From: Polyangiaceae bacterium
GTDB lineage: Bacteria > Myxococcota_A > Polyangia > Polyangiales > Polyangiaceae
Direction: 5' to 3'
Assembly (NCBI GenBank): GCA_025936045.1
Contig: JAICUB010000038.1
Coordinates: forward strand, 1-64,000
Length of the DNA: 64,000 nucleotides
Shown: positions 21,376-29,809 of the stretch, piece after piece
How positions within the stretch are numbered: position 1 is the stretch's first letter
How the letters are laid out: the number at the start of each line of letters is the position of its first letter
The notes under the pieces: model-generated
What the model was told of the DNA's origin: nothing
The model's database searches: none
The model's input: the letters and a program-made list of their open reading frames with translations, nothing else
Translations under genes and position numbers: made by a program

Positions 21376-21673
21376 GGCGAACGTGTGTGCGGGGCGGAGA
21401 AATCCCCACACTGTGCGCAAGGTGGACGCGGCTCGGGACGGGCTGCGTTTCGTGCCCATGAAGTATCGGTACTCGGCGACGCTTTCGCGTACCTCACGCT
21501 CGGCACGCGCAGCGTGACGGCTCTGAGGCCTCTCGCGGAGCACGTTGAAGCAACGCTTACCGAAGCGATTTTGAACCGAAATGTGGGTGTTCTACATGCA
21601 CGTAGGCCGCGAGAATTTGTGGGTGTCTCGTGTTGAGCACGCAGAGCGTCCGAGCTAGGATCCCGAGTCGAGC
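21376..21673. other. Intergenic region upstream of solute-binding-like lipoprotein
   Basis: Roughly 300 bases with no convincing gene. The base composition is less GC-rich near 21560-21620 and probably holds the promoter for the downstream pair. No strong repeat or terminator is apparent. Confidence 0.4.
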
Positions 21674-23671
21674 ATGCGGAAAAACTTTGCTTCGCGGGCC
21701 ATGGGTCTCTTGCCGTTCTTCCTCGTGCTCGGGCCGAGCTGTTCGCTCGTTTACGATCTGAGTCCGGACCAGTGCGGGACGAACGACGACTGCGCGCACT
21801 TCGGTCCGGGGATGGTGTGCAATACGGGCATTTGCGCGTGCGGCAACAAGGCGTTGTGCGGCGCCGGCGGTAGCGGCGCCACGGGCGGCACGGGTGGTGA
21901 CGGCGGCACGCTCTTCGGGGGCACCGGCGGTACCGACGGCGGTACGGGCGGTACGCTGACGGGCGGCACGGGCGGCGATGCGGGGAGTCCGCCTGAAGTG
22001 GGGGGTTCGTCGGCCGTGGGCGGCAGCGGCGGCAGCACGGGTGGGAAAGGCGGCTCCGGCGGCAAAGGCGGCAAAGGCGGAGCGAGCGGAACCGGCAACA
22101 CCGGTAATGAAGCCGGTGCCGCCGGCATGACGCAGGGCCCCGAGTGCGTGACGCACAAGGACTGCTTCACGCTTTACCCCGATGATTCTTCGGCGAATCC
22201 GCGAGCGTGCGTGGACGGTACCTGCGTACCACTGAAGAGTCCCGACTGTCCGGTCGTCTTGCCGACTTACGACAACGGCCAGTGGAACGCCCTCACGTCG
22301 ACGGACGCGATCATCCTCGGCGGGTTCGCTCCGTTGAACGGGCTTTCGCTCGACGTCATTGGTCGCAACTACGACCTCGCGCTGGATGAGCTTTCGCACA
22401 CGACTGGAGGAGTGTGGTCTGGCACGACCCGCCGGCACGAGCTCGTGATGGTGGTCTGTTACGACTTCTACGACACTCAGGCCCAACTGCTGCCGCCGGC
22501 GCAGCACCTGATCAACGAGCTGCAGGTTCCCGGAATAGTGGCCGCGCTCCGGCTGCAAGATCAGCGCTACGTCTGGGATAACGTTGCCAGAGACGCAGGC
22601 ACCTTCATGATGATGTCGCTTTATTCCGACAATGCGCTCATGAACGAGCCGGACAGCGGCCTCATCTGGAACATGCTTTCCGGCGCAGACGCACTTTCAG
22701 TGACGTACCAGCCGCTCATCGACATGACCATCGACCACTTGCGCCTGAACGGAGTGCTCGGCTCGACCGATCCGGTCAAGATTGCGCACATCGAGGCAAC
22801 GGACGAGCCGTTCCTCGCCGACACCGCCAACTACATCGAAGCAAACGTGCAATTCAACGGTCAATCGGTGGCCGACAACCTGTCCGCCGGTGACTACGAC
22901 GCCGTCTCGGTCCTCTCGTCCTACGCGGATCCCACGGACCAGCAGGGTACGCAGGCTACTGCAGCGACCGAGATCCTCTCCTTCAAGCCTCAGATCGTGC
23001 TCGGCACGAGCGTGGCCGACCTCGTCACCACCATCCTGCCCTATGTCGAGAACAATTGGGATGACTCGACCCCCCGGCCTTTCTACATCCTCGATGCCCT
23101 GGAGGGCAGCGAGAACGAGCTCAAGGCGTTCATGCAGGCTGACCACTCGGCGTCTCACAGCGCGACGCCGCTCTACAAGCGGGTTCTCGGTCTCAACTGG
23201 CCCTCGGCCGCCGACCAAACGTTGAATAACCTCTATCAGGCTCGCTACAAGAAGAAGTACGTAACGGCGGCTCCGGGGTACGAGAACTACTACGACTCGG
23301 CGTATTACCTCATGTACGGTGTCGCGGCCGCACGACTTCCGCTGACGGGTGTGGGTATTACGAAGGGCTTGCTGCGGGTGACGAGCCTCTTGTCCGGCAC
23401 GCCCGTCGTCGACGTGGGGCCGGGCACGGACATGGATACGTACATCACGCAACTGAACATGTCTGCTTCTTCGAAGATAGAGCTTGTCGGAGCCATGGGC
23501 CCCCCCGCTTGGGACGATGTCGGCACGCGTCAGGACCCGGGGAGCGTTTGGTGCGTGAACCCGGGCGGCACCTACTACTTCGATCAATTGCGCTACGACG
23601 CGGGGCCGCCGGCCAAACTGACCGGCAAGATCGACCCGGTCAACTGCTTCACCTTCGACGGGATGCAGTGA
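21674..23671 (+). CDS. Lipoprotein with Gly-rich linker and periplasmic solute-binding-like domain
   Basis: A 665-residue exported protein. A signal peptide ends GPSC (Cys23, an atypical lipobox). A short Cys-rich segment (CGTNDDC...CNTGICAC) follows, then a Gly/Thr spacer (about 62-150) and a second Cys-containing segment. Residues about 185-665 have the alternating strand-helix layout of a type I periplasmic binding protein as in branched-chain amino-acid ABC systems; the assignment rests on overall pattern, not a strict motif. No ABC permease or ATPase genes are near, so it may be a surface receptor or enzyme-like protein. Its stop overlaps the start of the protease gene (GTGA), implying joint expression. 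Confidence 0.68.
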   Translation: MRKNFASRAMGLLPFFLVLGPSCSLVYDLSPDQCGTNDDCAHFGPGMVCNTGICACGNKALCGAGGSGATGGTGGDGGTLFGGTGGTDGGTGGTLTGGTGGDAGSPPEVGGSSAVGGSGGSTGGKGGSGGKGGKGGASGTGNTGNEAGAAGMTQGPECVTHKDCFTLYPDDSSANPRACVDGTCVPLKSPDCPVVLPTYDNGQWNALTSTDAIILGGFAPLNGLSLDVIGRNYDLALDELSHTTGGVWSGTTRRHELVMVVCYDFYDTQAQLLPPAQHLINELQVPGIVAALRLQDQRYVWDNVARDAGTFMMMSLYSDNALMNEPDSGLIWNMLSGADALSVTYQPLIDMTIDHLRLNGVLGSTDPVKIAHIEATDEPFLADTANYIEANVQFNGQSVADNLSAGDYDAVSVLSSYADPTDQQGTQATAATEILSFKPQIVLGTSVADLVTTILPYVENNWDDSTPRPFYILDALEGSENELKAFMQADHSASHSATPLYKRVLGLNWPSAADQTLNNLYQARYKKKYVTAAPGYENYYDSAYYLMYGVAAARLPLTGVGITKGLLRVTSLLSGTPVVDVGPGTDMDTYITQLNMSASSKIELVGAMGPPAWDDVGTRQDPGSVWCVNPGGTYYFDQLRYDAGPPAKLTGKIDPVNCFTFDGMQ

Positions 23672-24888
23672 AGCGCACCGTCATTGCCGTAAGCTGCCTT
23701 TGCCTCGCCGGCAGCGTGCTCGGCTGCACGGATGGCCGAATGCCTGCCGGCGCCGGGCAGGAGCAAAGTGGTATCGTCGGCGGAACTCCGTCGGTTGCAG
23801 CGGACGACGCGGTCGTCGCGCTAGTTGGCGGCCCTGACTCCTGCAGCGGCCTGCTGATCGCTCCTGATATCGTGCTGACGGCGCTCCACTGTGTAACCGA
23901 GTTCGATCTGAGCAAGTCCTTCAACTGCAAACCAGACGGGTCTCTGGACCCACGCTCCCGAGGTGGAAACTTCGGCGCCCCTTACGATCCTAGCAGCATC
24001 TACGTGGTGTCCGGAGTCATAGCGGGCACCACGAAGACATATGCCAAAGCCGTGTACGGGACGAACTCGCCGCAGATCTGTCGCGACGATATTGCCGTCG
24101 TCGTACTCGAGAGTCCGGTGGACATCGGGGGTGCGGCCCTGCCGTCCTTGCGCTTCACGCGCTCGACGAAGGCCGGTGAAGCCGTACGAGCGATCGGGTA
24201 CGGCGGAACCGAAACGGGCGACCCGGGACGGCACGAGCGCGACGGCATGTCGATTCTGGGAGTCGGCGCTCCGAATTCCGCGATTCCAGGCGATCCTGGG
24301 GTCGCTCCTCGAACGTTGATGACCGGGGAGGGCCCGTGCCAAGGGGACTCGGGTGGCCCTCTGTTTTCGGAAGCCACGGGCGCCGAAGTCGGCGTTTATT
24401 CCTTGATCAGTGCCCCAAGCTGCATGGGCTCCGACGTGAGGAACACCTACACTCAGGTCGCTCCCTACGAGTCGCTGATTCGCGACGCGTTCGCGACCGT
24501 CGGCGAAGAGCCTCTGGTGGAAGTCGCTCCCGACACGGGGGCGGGCGGCGAAGGCGGCGTGAACGGTCAAGCCGGCGACCCCGGTACCGCCGGCGTGCCG
24601 GGTGAGGGCGCGGCGCCCAACGGGACGGGAGGCAGCGGCGGAGGGACGGCTGTCGGCGGCAGCGGCGGCTCGGGTGCAGTCGCCGGCTCCATGGCGAACG
24701 GCACGGGTGGCGGGACGTCCAACGGTGACGACACGGGGGACGCGGGGGCCGAGAGCACGGGCAGCGGCTCACGCCATGATCCGACCTGCACCTGCCGAAC
24801 AGGGCGCTCGAGCGGCGCGACACCGTGGTCGTCGCTCGGTCTTGCGCTCGCTGGCTTGAGCTTGATGCGCCGGCGCTTCCGGCGCTGA
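23668..24888 (+). CDS. Trypsin-like (S1) serine protease lipoprotein with MYXO-CTERM-like tail
   Basis: A 406-residue secreted protease. The signal ends VLGC (Cys20). IVGG at 36-39 is the usual activation site. The triad is complete: His74 in LTALHC, Asp141 in DDIAVV and Ser228 in CQGDSGGPL. After the domain (about residue 290) comes a Gly-rich spacer, then a C-terminal Cys-x-Cys segment, a hydrophobic helix (PWSSLGLALAGLSLM) and an Arg cluster, resembling the MYXO-CTERM sorting signal. The start is the GTG overlapping the previous stop, since the signal peptide begins there; upstream in-frame sequence is out-of-frame shadow of the neighbour. Confidence 0.9.
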   Translation: MKRTVIAVSCLCLAGSVLGCTDGRMPAGAGQEQSGIVGGTPSVAADDAVVALVGGPDSCSGLLIAPDIVLTALHCVTEFDLSKSFNCKPDGSLDPRSRGGNFGAPYDPSSIYVVSGVIAGTTKTYAKAVYGTNSPQICRDDIAVVVLESPVDIGGAALPSLRFTRSTKAGEAVRAIGYGGTETGDPGRHERDGMSILGVGAPNSAIPGDPGVAPRTLMTGEGPCQGDSGGPLFSEATGAEVGVYSLISAPSCMGSDVRNTYTQVAPYESLIRDAFATVGEEPLVEVAPDTGAGGEGGVNGQAGDPGTAGVPGEGAAPNGTGGSGGGTAVGGSGGSGAVAGSMANGTGGGTSNGDDTGDAGAESTGSGSRHDPTCTCRTGRSSGATPWSSLGLALAGLSLMRRRFRR

Positions 24889-24970
24889 GTCGCGTGGCGA
24901 TGACCGAGTGCTGTTGAGGGAGTACTTTCCCCCGGGGTGCTGGGCATTCGAGGATAGGGGGGGCTCCGTC

Positions 24971-25105
24971 GTGGTGGCGAGCGTGCTTGGGTGCGCGAGC
25001 TACGAAGCAGCGCCGACGGAGCATGAGTCGTCTGCGGTGGTCGGCGGTTCGCGCGGCGGCGACGCTCGCGCTGAGCGTCGGACTTCGCCTCACCCTACCG
25101 GGTGA
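24971..25105 (+). pseudogene. Possible remnant of the N-terminus of a second trypsin-like protease lipoprotein
   Basis: A short frame reads as a lipoprotein signal end (VVVASVLGC) followed about 20 residues later by SAVVGG, the same layout as the lipobox-then-IVGG of the protease just upstream. The frame then becomes Arg-rich and stops, with no His, Asp or Ser catalytic segments. It could be the decayed start of a duplicated protease gene, or chance. The region 24889-25214 holds nothing else coding that I can support. Confidence 0.3.
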
Positions 25106-25140
25106 TGGACGGCGTTGTACCACATGGCCCCCAAACAGCC

Positions 25141-25175
25141 GAAAGCGGGCGCACCCCGGAGGGCGGCCCGCTTTC
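25141..25175 (-). terminator. Candidate terminator downstream of Cys-repeat lipoprotein A
   Basis: A perfect 10-base inverted repeat (25141-25150 with 25166-25175, GAAAGCGGGC and its complement) lies 40 bases beyond the stop of the minus-strand lipoprotein gene. Read on the minus strand the second arm ends in TTTC and a moderately T-rich stretch follows. Confidence 0.5.
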
Positions 25176-25214
25176 GTTGAACTCACAGAGTTTCGGTTCT
25201 TGCCCCGATGTAGC

Positions 25215-26063
25215 TTACATCGCCGTGCAGTAGTAGGTGCTTCTCTGGAGCGGCTTGTTGTTCTTGAGGACACCGCTGGTGATGTTTTGCGCGGTGCAGA
25301 CGCAGGGTTGACCGTTGAGGTTCACGTCCGGGCTGTAGACGTTGCAGTTGTCGCCCGCGCCAGGGGTCTGGCCAGGGGGGTTAAGGTTACCACCCGGGTC
25401 GATGGAGACGGTGCTCGCCGTGCCCTGGAACGCGATGTACGGGTTCGCACCGTTACCGGTCGTCCAAATGAGCGCATTCGCCAGCTGGTTGACCTGCGCC
25501 GCAGTAAGCGCCGCGCCACCGGGGGCGCTCACCGGATGCGTGAAGAGCGTCATGCAGGGGCCGGGAGAAATGGTCGGCTGAACGTACGTGCCGTTCTGGT
25601 AGTCGAACACGTGCGCGACGAAGGGGCACTGCCTGTTCTGCTGGCACGTCTTCTGGTTGCCGAAGCCGGTGACGACGCGCGACGCGAACGACCAGGAGCT
25701 CACCTTCGTGCCGTCGATCACGACCTGTTGGTCCATGGTCGAGTCTTGGACGGCGAGAATGTTCTGGGTCTCCGGGCAGCCGCTGCCGCCGCAGGCCTGC
25801 AGGCCCGCGCTGGTGAGCTTGAGCACCTGCTGGTTGTTGCTGCCGGTGCCGACGTAGAAGTCGGTCGTGATCTGCCAGCGGTGGAGCTCATGCGTGATCG
25901 CTTCGGCGAGTACGGCAATGGCAGCGTTGGTGCCTTCGGGGTTAGTGCAAGACGCTGCGATGTCTTCGCCGGTCGTCGTTTCCGACGGGGCGCCCGTATC
26001 GACGGCACAACCTGCGAAAGCCATGGCGGCAGCAGTGATAACTAGGGGAGCAAACTTTTTCAT
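25215..26063 (-). CDS. Cys-repeat lipoprotein family member A (one C-terminal repeat)
   Basis: A 282-residue lipoprotein (signal ends FAGC, Cys19). The body (about 40-240) shares clear motifs with two downstream genes: HELHRW, AGLQACGG, LAVQDSTMDQQVV, CPFVAHV and STVSIDPGG. It ends with one copy of a repeat of about 35-40 residues of the form SPDVNLNGQPCVC...GVL.N....STYYC. The repeat has three invariant Cys and Asn-rich turns. No known family or enzyme motif is recognised. GGAG lies 9 bases before the ATG, and a long 5' hairpin ends next to it. It runs opposite to its paralogues, from which it differs most. Confidence 0.8.
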   Translation of the reverse strand: MKKFAPLVITAAAMAFAGCAVDTGAPSETTTGEDIAASCTNPEGTNAAIAVLAEAITHELHRWQITTDFYVGTGSNNQQVLKLTSAGLQACGGSGCPETQNILAVQDSTMDQQVVIDGTKVSSWSFASRVVTGFGNQKTCQQNRQCPFVAHVFDYQNGTYVQPTISPGPCMTLFTHPVSAPGGAALTAAQVNQLANALIWTTGNGANPYIAFQGTASTVSIDPGGNLNPPGQTPGAGDNCNVYSPDVNLNGQPCVCTAQNITSGVLKNNKPLQRSTYYCTAM

Positions 26064-26680
26064 TCTGATGATCTCCTCAGTGAGTTCGGGGAGTCCTTTT
26101 GCAGGTGCCGTGCCGAACTCACTCGCGCGCTTGCCTACACGTAGGTATTTCGGCGCTTTTTTGGAGGTCACGTGAATGAGCGCAGTGCGCGCGCGAAAAC
26201 CCCGAGAAATCTGCGGTTTGGTGCTGTGCGCACGACGCGGCCGCACACCGAACGACGGCGACGTCCGAGGTGCGAGGCAGTGAGTGACTGCGGGTGCACA
26301 ACACGGCGTCAAATGCACAACTCGCACGCTCGACATGTGCACGCCCCGAAAATGGACACTTCCAACGGGCCATCGCCCGCGAGGAATAAGAGAGCGCGCG
26401 AGAAATTCGTGCCGTGACGAATGAGCGCGTCCGGAGCGTGTTTTGTTGCTGTTTCGACGCGCGCGTCTCGGTCGTCTCAGCCTGTGCTTCGGATCGACAC
26501 GCGGGCTCCTCGCTAGAAAGAGGCGACTCGACCCCACCTATCGGGTGGGGTGCTGTGAGGCAGAATGGGGGGAGGTCGCAGGTGCTCGCCCCTACACCTA
26601 CATCCGGAGCTGTCTCTCTATCTTGTCCGGGGAGAAGAATCTTGCCTGCATGCGCGTGGGGGGCTAGGCTCCCCGGCACC
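26064..26680. other. Divergent intergenic region, 617 bases
   Basis: No gene is supported. It should hold promoters for the minus-strand lipoprotein A and the plus-strand Gly-rich lipoprotein. Apart from the leader hairpin at 26079-26123 it contains an 8-base perfect stem with a 5-base loop (ACCCCACC...GGTGGGGT, 26531-26551), about 130 bases before the downstream start. Confidence 0.45.
26079..26123 (-). promoter_or_regulatory. 5' leader hairpin adjoining the ribosome binding site of lipoprotein A
   Basis: Perfect 11-base arms (AGTGAGTTCGG at 26079-26089 and its complement at 26113-26123) enclose 23 bases. In the transcript the 3' arm ends directly beside the GAGGAG ribosome binding site. 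It could modulate translation initiation or be a regulator binding site in DNA. Confidence 0.45.
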
Positions 26681-27466
26681 ATGGGCCATCGTTCTATAAC
26701 CGTTGCTTTAATCCTGGGCTTGGTCTCGCTTCCGCTCGCTTGCGGGGACGACGACGACAACAACAACTCCACCAGCGGCGGCAGCGCCGGCAAGGGTGGC
26801 TCGAGCTCTGCTGGTAAGGCGGGCTCGGGCAAGGGTGGCAGCAGCGGTGCTGCGACCGCCGGCAAGGGCGGCTCTGGCGCCACCGGCGGCAAGGGTGGCT
26901 CCGCGGGCGGCGGCACGGGTGGCGCGACCGGCGGCACCGGCGGCTCCGTGGGCGGCACCGGCGGTTCGACCGGTGGCAAGGGTGGCTCGGGCGGCACCGG
27001 TGGCGGCGTGGGCGGCACGGGCGGTTCGACCGGCGGCAACGCCGGCGCCGGCGCAGGCGGCGAGCAGAACGGCGGCGCGGGCGCCGGTGGCGACACCGCG
27101 AACGGTGGTCAGAACCCGGGTGGGAGCGGCGGCGAAGGCGGCGCCACCGAGCCGACGCCGGACGAAGTCCGGCTCACTCGCGCGACGAACATCTGCAACA
27201 AGCCCGGCTATGTCACCACGAGCTCCGGTCCGGTCGCTTGCACGGGCGATGCCTCGTACTGCATCGGGCTGCTTACCGGAGCCGCTGAAAACGTCTCGCA
27301 GGACTGTGTCGACACGTTCGATGCGTTTCTCGCCTGCGCCGTGAGCGCGCCCGCGAACGAGTTCTACTGTTACGACGGCAACGACTATCCGAACACGATC
27401 CAAGTCGATCGCGTTGGTAGCATGAGCTGTGCGGCCGAATACACTGCGTGGAATAACTGCACGTAA
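26681..27466 (+). CDS. Gly-rich spacer lipoprotein with small Cys-rich C-terminal domain
   Basis: A 261-residue lipoprotein. The signal ends LPLAC (Cys21), followed by an Asp/Asn run and a Gly/Ser/Thr/Lys spacer to about residue 160. The last 100 residues form a compact domain with eight Cys (CNKPGY, VACTGDASYC, QDCVDTF, FLACAV, FYCYDG, MSCAAEY, WNNCT), probably four disulphides. The pattern of spaced Cys is unlike the neighbouring YYC repeats. No function is recognised. I chose the ATG at 26681 because the signal peptide begins there; the upstream in-frame extension has no export signal. Confidence 0.75.
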   Translation: MGHRSITVALILGLVSLPLACGDDDDNNNSTSGGSAGKGGSSSAGKAGSGKGGSSGAATAGKGGSGATGGKGGSAGGGTGGATGGTGGSVGGTGGSTGGKGGSGGTGGGVGGTGGSTGGNAGAGAGGEQNGGAGAGGDTANGGQNPGGSGGEGGATEPTPDEVRLTRATNICNKPGYVTTSSGPVACTGDASYCIGLLTGAAENVSQDCVDTFDAFLACAVSAPANEFYCYDGNDYPNTIQVDRVGSMSCAAEYTAWNNCT

Positions 27467-27493
27467 GCGTTTAGCTCCGGTCTGACCGGTTCA

Positions 27494-27522
27494 CGAGCCA
27501 GGCGCCACGGGCGCCTGGCTCG
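27494..27522 (+). terminator. Strong GC hairpin, candidate terminator
   Basis: A perfect 12-base stem (27494-27505 with 27511-27522, CGAGCCAGGCGC and its complement) and a 5-base loop begin 28 bases after the stop of the Gly-rich lipoprotein gene. The trailing bases CTTCGTTGT are only partly T-rich. Confidence 0.65.
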
Positions 27523-27586
27523 CTTCGTTGTGCGCAGCACCTGTAGGTCAGCCTCCACGGTTATTCGTGCTGCGCGCCCGCTGCCC

Positions 27587-27661
27587 GGACGCCGACCGCT
27601 TGCGCAAACCGCTCGAGATCTGCACGTCCAATCGCTGCGGCCTCAGGTTGAAGCTCACGAT
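27587..27661 (-). pseudogene. Internally deleted remnant of a hepT-like gene
   Basis: On the minus strand two pieces match the intact hepT at 30963-31391: 27587-27623 resembles the 3' part (encoding DLERFA), and 27643-27661 is a 19-base identity with 31253-31271 (encoding IVSFNL). The roughly 230 bases between these pieces in the intact gene are reduced to about 19. The surrounding stretch 27523-27819 shows no other gene. Confidence 0.45.
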
Positions 27662-27819
27662 TTTGTGCTCGATACACGGTGCTGGCGGTAACGCCTCTGC
27701 TCGCCCTCGCGTCGGCGAAGTGAGAATACGCGGCCGGCTCAAAACGCCGTCCCGACGTCGTCCTCACGCTCTGTTGCGCTGAGGACGGACGAGTGAGATT
27801 TAAGAATGGCTGGGAACAC

Positions 27820-28896
27820 ATGAGGGTTTTCTTCGGATTGATCGGGGGCATTGCGTCTTTGTTGGGGTGTGCCGCCGGCTGCGCGGTCGCCACTTCGAGC
27901 TCCGAGCCTCTTGGTCGGGACGCTGCAGCGGTGTGCTCCATGCCCGATGCGACGACGATCGCTGTCGCCGAGCTCGCCGTCACGGTTGGGTTCGAACTGC
28001 ACCGTTGGGAGTTGCTGACGGATTTTCAGCTGTACACGGGGTATGGAAATCGCCAAATGTTGGGGTTGTCCGCGGCAGGGTTGGCGCAGTGTGGTGGGAG
28101 CTGCCCCAATACGGCAGCACTGCTCACGCTGCAGGACCAGCGCACCGATCAGACCGTAGTGCTCGGTGGCTCGTTCCTCGGCGCGGCGGCGTTCGCGTCG
28201 AGCCTGACGTCCGGCTTCACGAATCAACGGATATGCACGGCGAATGGCTCGTGCCCCTACGAGGCTCACGCGCTGAACATCGAGTTCGAGACACCTCGGA
28301 CATGCGGCGACGTCGATACTTTTCTGGTGACCGCTCCCGGCGGAGGTAATCTGGCCAATCCGGCCAATCTCAATAACGCGCTCTACTGGACCGCGAACAA
28401 TGGGCCGAATCCGCTCATCGATTTTCACAGCACGGCAACCAGCGTGTCTATCGATCCTAGCGGACAACTCTACGACCCGCCTTTTCCCGCCGACATCGCG
28501 TACTGCAGCGTAATTAGTCCGGATGTGAACCTAGCCGGCACACCGTGTGTTTGCGCCACCGGCGGCGTCACCAGCGGCGTGCTCCTGAATGACCGGTCAC
28601 TGACCAGGAACACTTATTATTGCCGCGCGACCTGGGGGTGTAGCCAAAACAGCTCCATCAATATCGCCGGCCAGACGTGCACATGTCCCGATTGGCGTAT
28701 TTTGGTCGGCAACCTGCAAAATGACAGGCTGCTGACCAGGAATACGTACTATTGCCGTGCTAGCGGCGATCGTTGCCAACAGTCGTCTGACGTTAACATC
28801 AATGGGCAGGAGTGCACGTGCGCCGCCCAAAACGTGACCGCGGGGCACTTCACGAACAGCGGTTCGCAAAACTCGAACCTGTATTACTGCAGGTAA
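27820..28896 (+). CDS. Cys-repeat lipoprotein family member B (three C-terminal repeats)
   Basis: A 358-residue lipoprotein with signal ending LLGC (Cys17) or AAGC (Cys21). The body matches member C closely: ELHRWELLTDF, YTGYGNR, GLAQCGGSCP, LLTLQDQRTDQTVV, CPYEAH and TATSVSIDPSGQL. Three consecutive repeats then end in NTYYC, NTYYC and NLYYC, each of the form N.NG..C.C.....GxL.N......YYC. No catalytic motif is recognised; the body may be a binding domain. The ATG at 27820 is chosen over the GTG at 27793 because the signal peptide starts there. Part of this region of the genome is duplicated and decaying. Confidence 0.8.
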   Translation: MRVFFGLIGGIASLLGCAAGCAVATSSSEPLGRDAAAVCSMPDATTIAVAELAVTVGFELHRWELLTDFQLYTGYGNRQMLGLSAAGLAQCGGSCPNTAALLTLQDQRTDQTVVLGGSFLGAAAFASSLTSGFTNQRICTANGSCPYEAHALNIEFETPRTCGDVDTFLVTAPGGGNLANPANLNNALYWTANNGPNPLIDFHSTATSVSIDPSGQLYDPPFPADIAYCSVISPDVNLAGTPCVCATGGVTSGVLLNDRSLTRNTYYCRATWGCSQNSSINIAGQTCTCPDWRILVGNLQNDRLLTRNTYYCRASGDRCQQSSDVNINGQECTCAAQNVTAGHFTNSGSQNSNLYYCR

Positions 28897-28954
28897 TCGG
28901 CACCGCGTGATCGCTCGGCGCGACGTGTGCCCGAGGCGTGGACCTCTTGTGCAA

Positions 28955-29089
28955 ATCGCTATCTCTGCCAGTCGATTAGTACGCCCAATCTGAACGGGAC
29001 TGCTTGCACTTGTCCGGCGAAAAGCATCTCGTCGGGCCACCTCTCGAACGCCGGCTCGCTCAGCCCCGACATTTATTATTACCAGTAGG
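28955..29089 (+). pseudogene. Tail fragment of a fourth Cys-repeat lipoprotein
   Basis: The frame encodes one complete C-terminal repeat (LCQSISTPNLNGTACTC... to YYYQ and stop), nearly identical in DNA to the end of member C at 30746-30885. There is no signal peptide or body, and the last conserved Cys is mutated to Tyr (TGC to TAC). It is part of the 300-base direct duplication. Confidence 0.8.
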
Positions 29090-29258
29090 CCGCCGCGCCC
29101 ACGCGAGGTTACGCGCTATCCGAGCCGGCGCCGGCTGTCCTCCTAATAATCGGGCGGCGCGACGAGGGGACTCAGACGTCCCTCTTGGTGGACCAGGTGC
29201 CGACCTCTCGAGCAAACCTCTCGAGGTCGGCGGCCCCCCCCGGACGCCGCATCGAAAG
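28961..29258. repeat. Direct duplication, copy 1 (of 30746-31048)
   Basis: This 298-base stretch is highly similar, in the same orientation, to 30746-31048. It covers the lipoprotein tail, the intergenic hairpins and the 3' end of hepT. Relative to copy 2 it lacks six bases in the repeat (near 28990) and has eight rather than seven C residues in the hepT homopolymer near 29234. It ends abruptly where IS66 homology starts. Confidence 0.85.
29172..29258 (-). pseudogene. 3' fragment of a hepT gene
   Basis: On the minus strand this encodes the last residues of HepT (ADLERFAREVGTWSTKRDV and stop), identical to the intact copy's end. Beyond 29258 homology to hepT stops and IS66 sequence begins, and an extra C in a poly-C run shifts the frame. 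The gene is therefore truncated, probably by the transposon. Confidence 0.8.
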
Positions 29259-29670
29259 GTAGACTTCGTCCTCGACGAGTCGCCGATCGCTACCGCCATC
29301 GGCTACGCCATTAACCAAAAACGAGCGCTCGAGCGCTTCCTCGACGACGGCCGACTGCCGCTCTCGAACAAGATCTCCGAGCGACCTCAAGCGCGAAGCC
29401 CTCGGCCGCAAAAATTGGCTCTTCGTCGGCTCCGACGACGGCGCCCTCGCCAACACCGTCTTCGTCTCCGTCATCGCCAGCTGCCAGATGCACGGCATCG
29501 AGCCCTGGGCCTACCTGCGCGACCTCTTCCACTTGCTCCCCGACTGGCCCCAAAACCGTGCCCTCCAGCTCGCCCCCGCGTACTGGAAGCAGACTCTCGA
29601 GCACAGCGAAGCTCAGCGGCGCCTCGACAACAATTCCCTCCGCCGAGCGTTGCTCGCCTTCGTCCGCTGA
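29259..29670 (+). mobile_element. IS66-family transposase remnant (C-terminal part, frameshifted)
   Basis: Plus-strand translation gives the C-terminal half of an IS66 transposase: IATAIGYAINQ, then ALERFLDDGRLPLSNK in one frame, and EALGRKNWLFVGSDDGA, IASCQMHGIEPWAYLRDL and LLPDWPQNRALQLAPAYW in the next. The frame changes near 29382. The start of the gene, the other IS66 orfs and the terminal inverted repeats are missing, so it cannot move by itself. It sits between the truncated hepT copy and member C, marking a past insertion and deletion. Confidence 0.82.
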
Positions 29671-29809
29671 ACCGTCCGTCACGTACGCGTTCTACGCGGC
29701 ACTTATGCACGCGTCAGGACGCGGTTCGCCGGACGGACACGGCTCGCCTGCGTTTGTGCGCGAGCTGCGCCCGTGGTACGAGGAGTTCCTCAAGGGAGGC
29801 CGGTCATGA
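29671..29809 (+). pseudogene. Possible 3' fragment of an unknown gene
   Basis: After the IS66 remnant an open frame reads FYAALMHASGRGSPDGHG and continues to RPWYEEFLKGG before a TGA at 29807-29809 that overlaps the ATG of member C. Its composition looks protein-like but too little is left to name it. The overlap supplies the AAGGGAGG ribosome binding site of the next gene. Confidence 0.3.
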
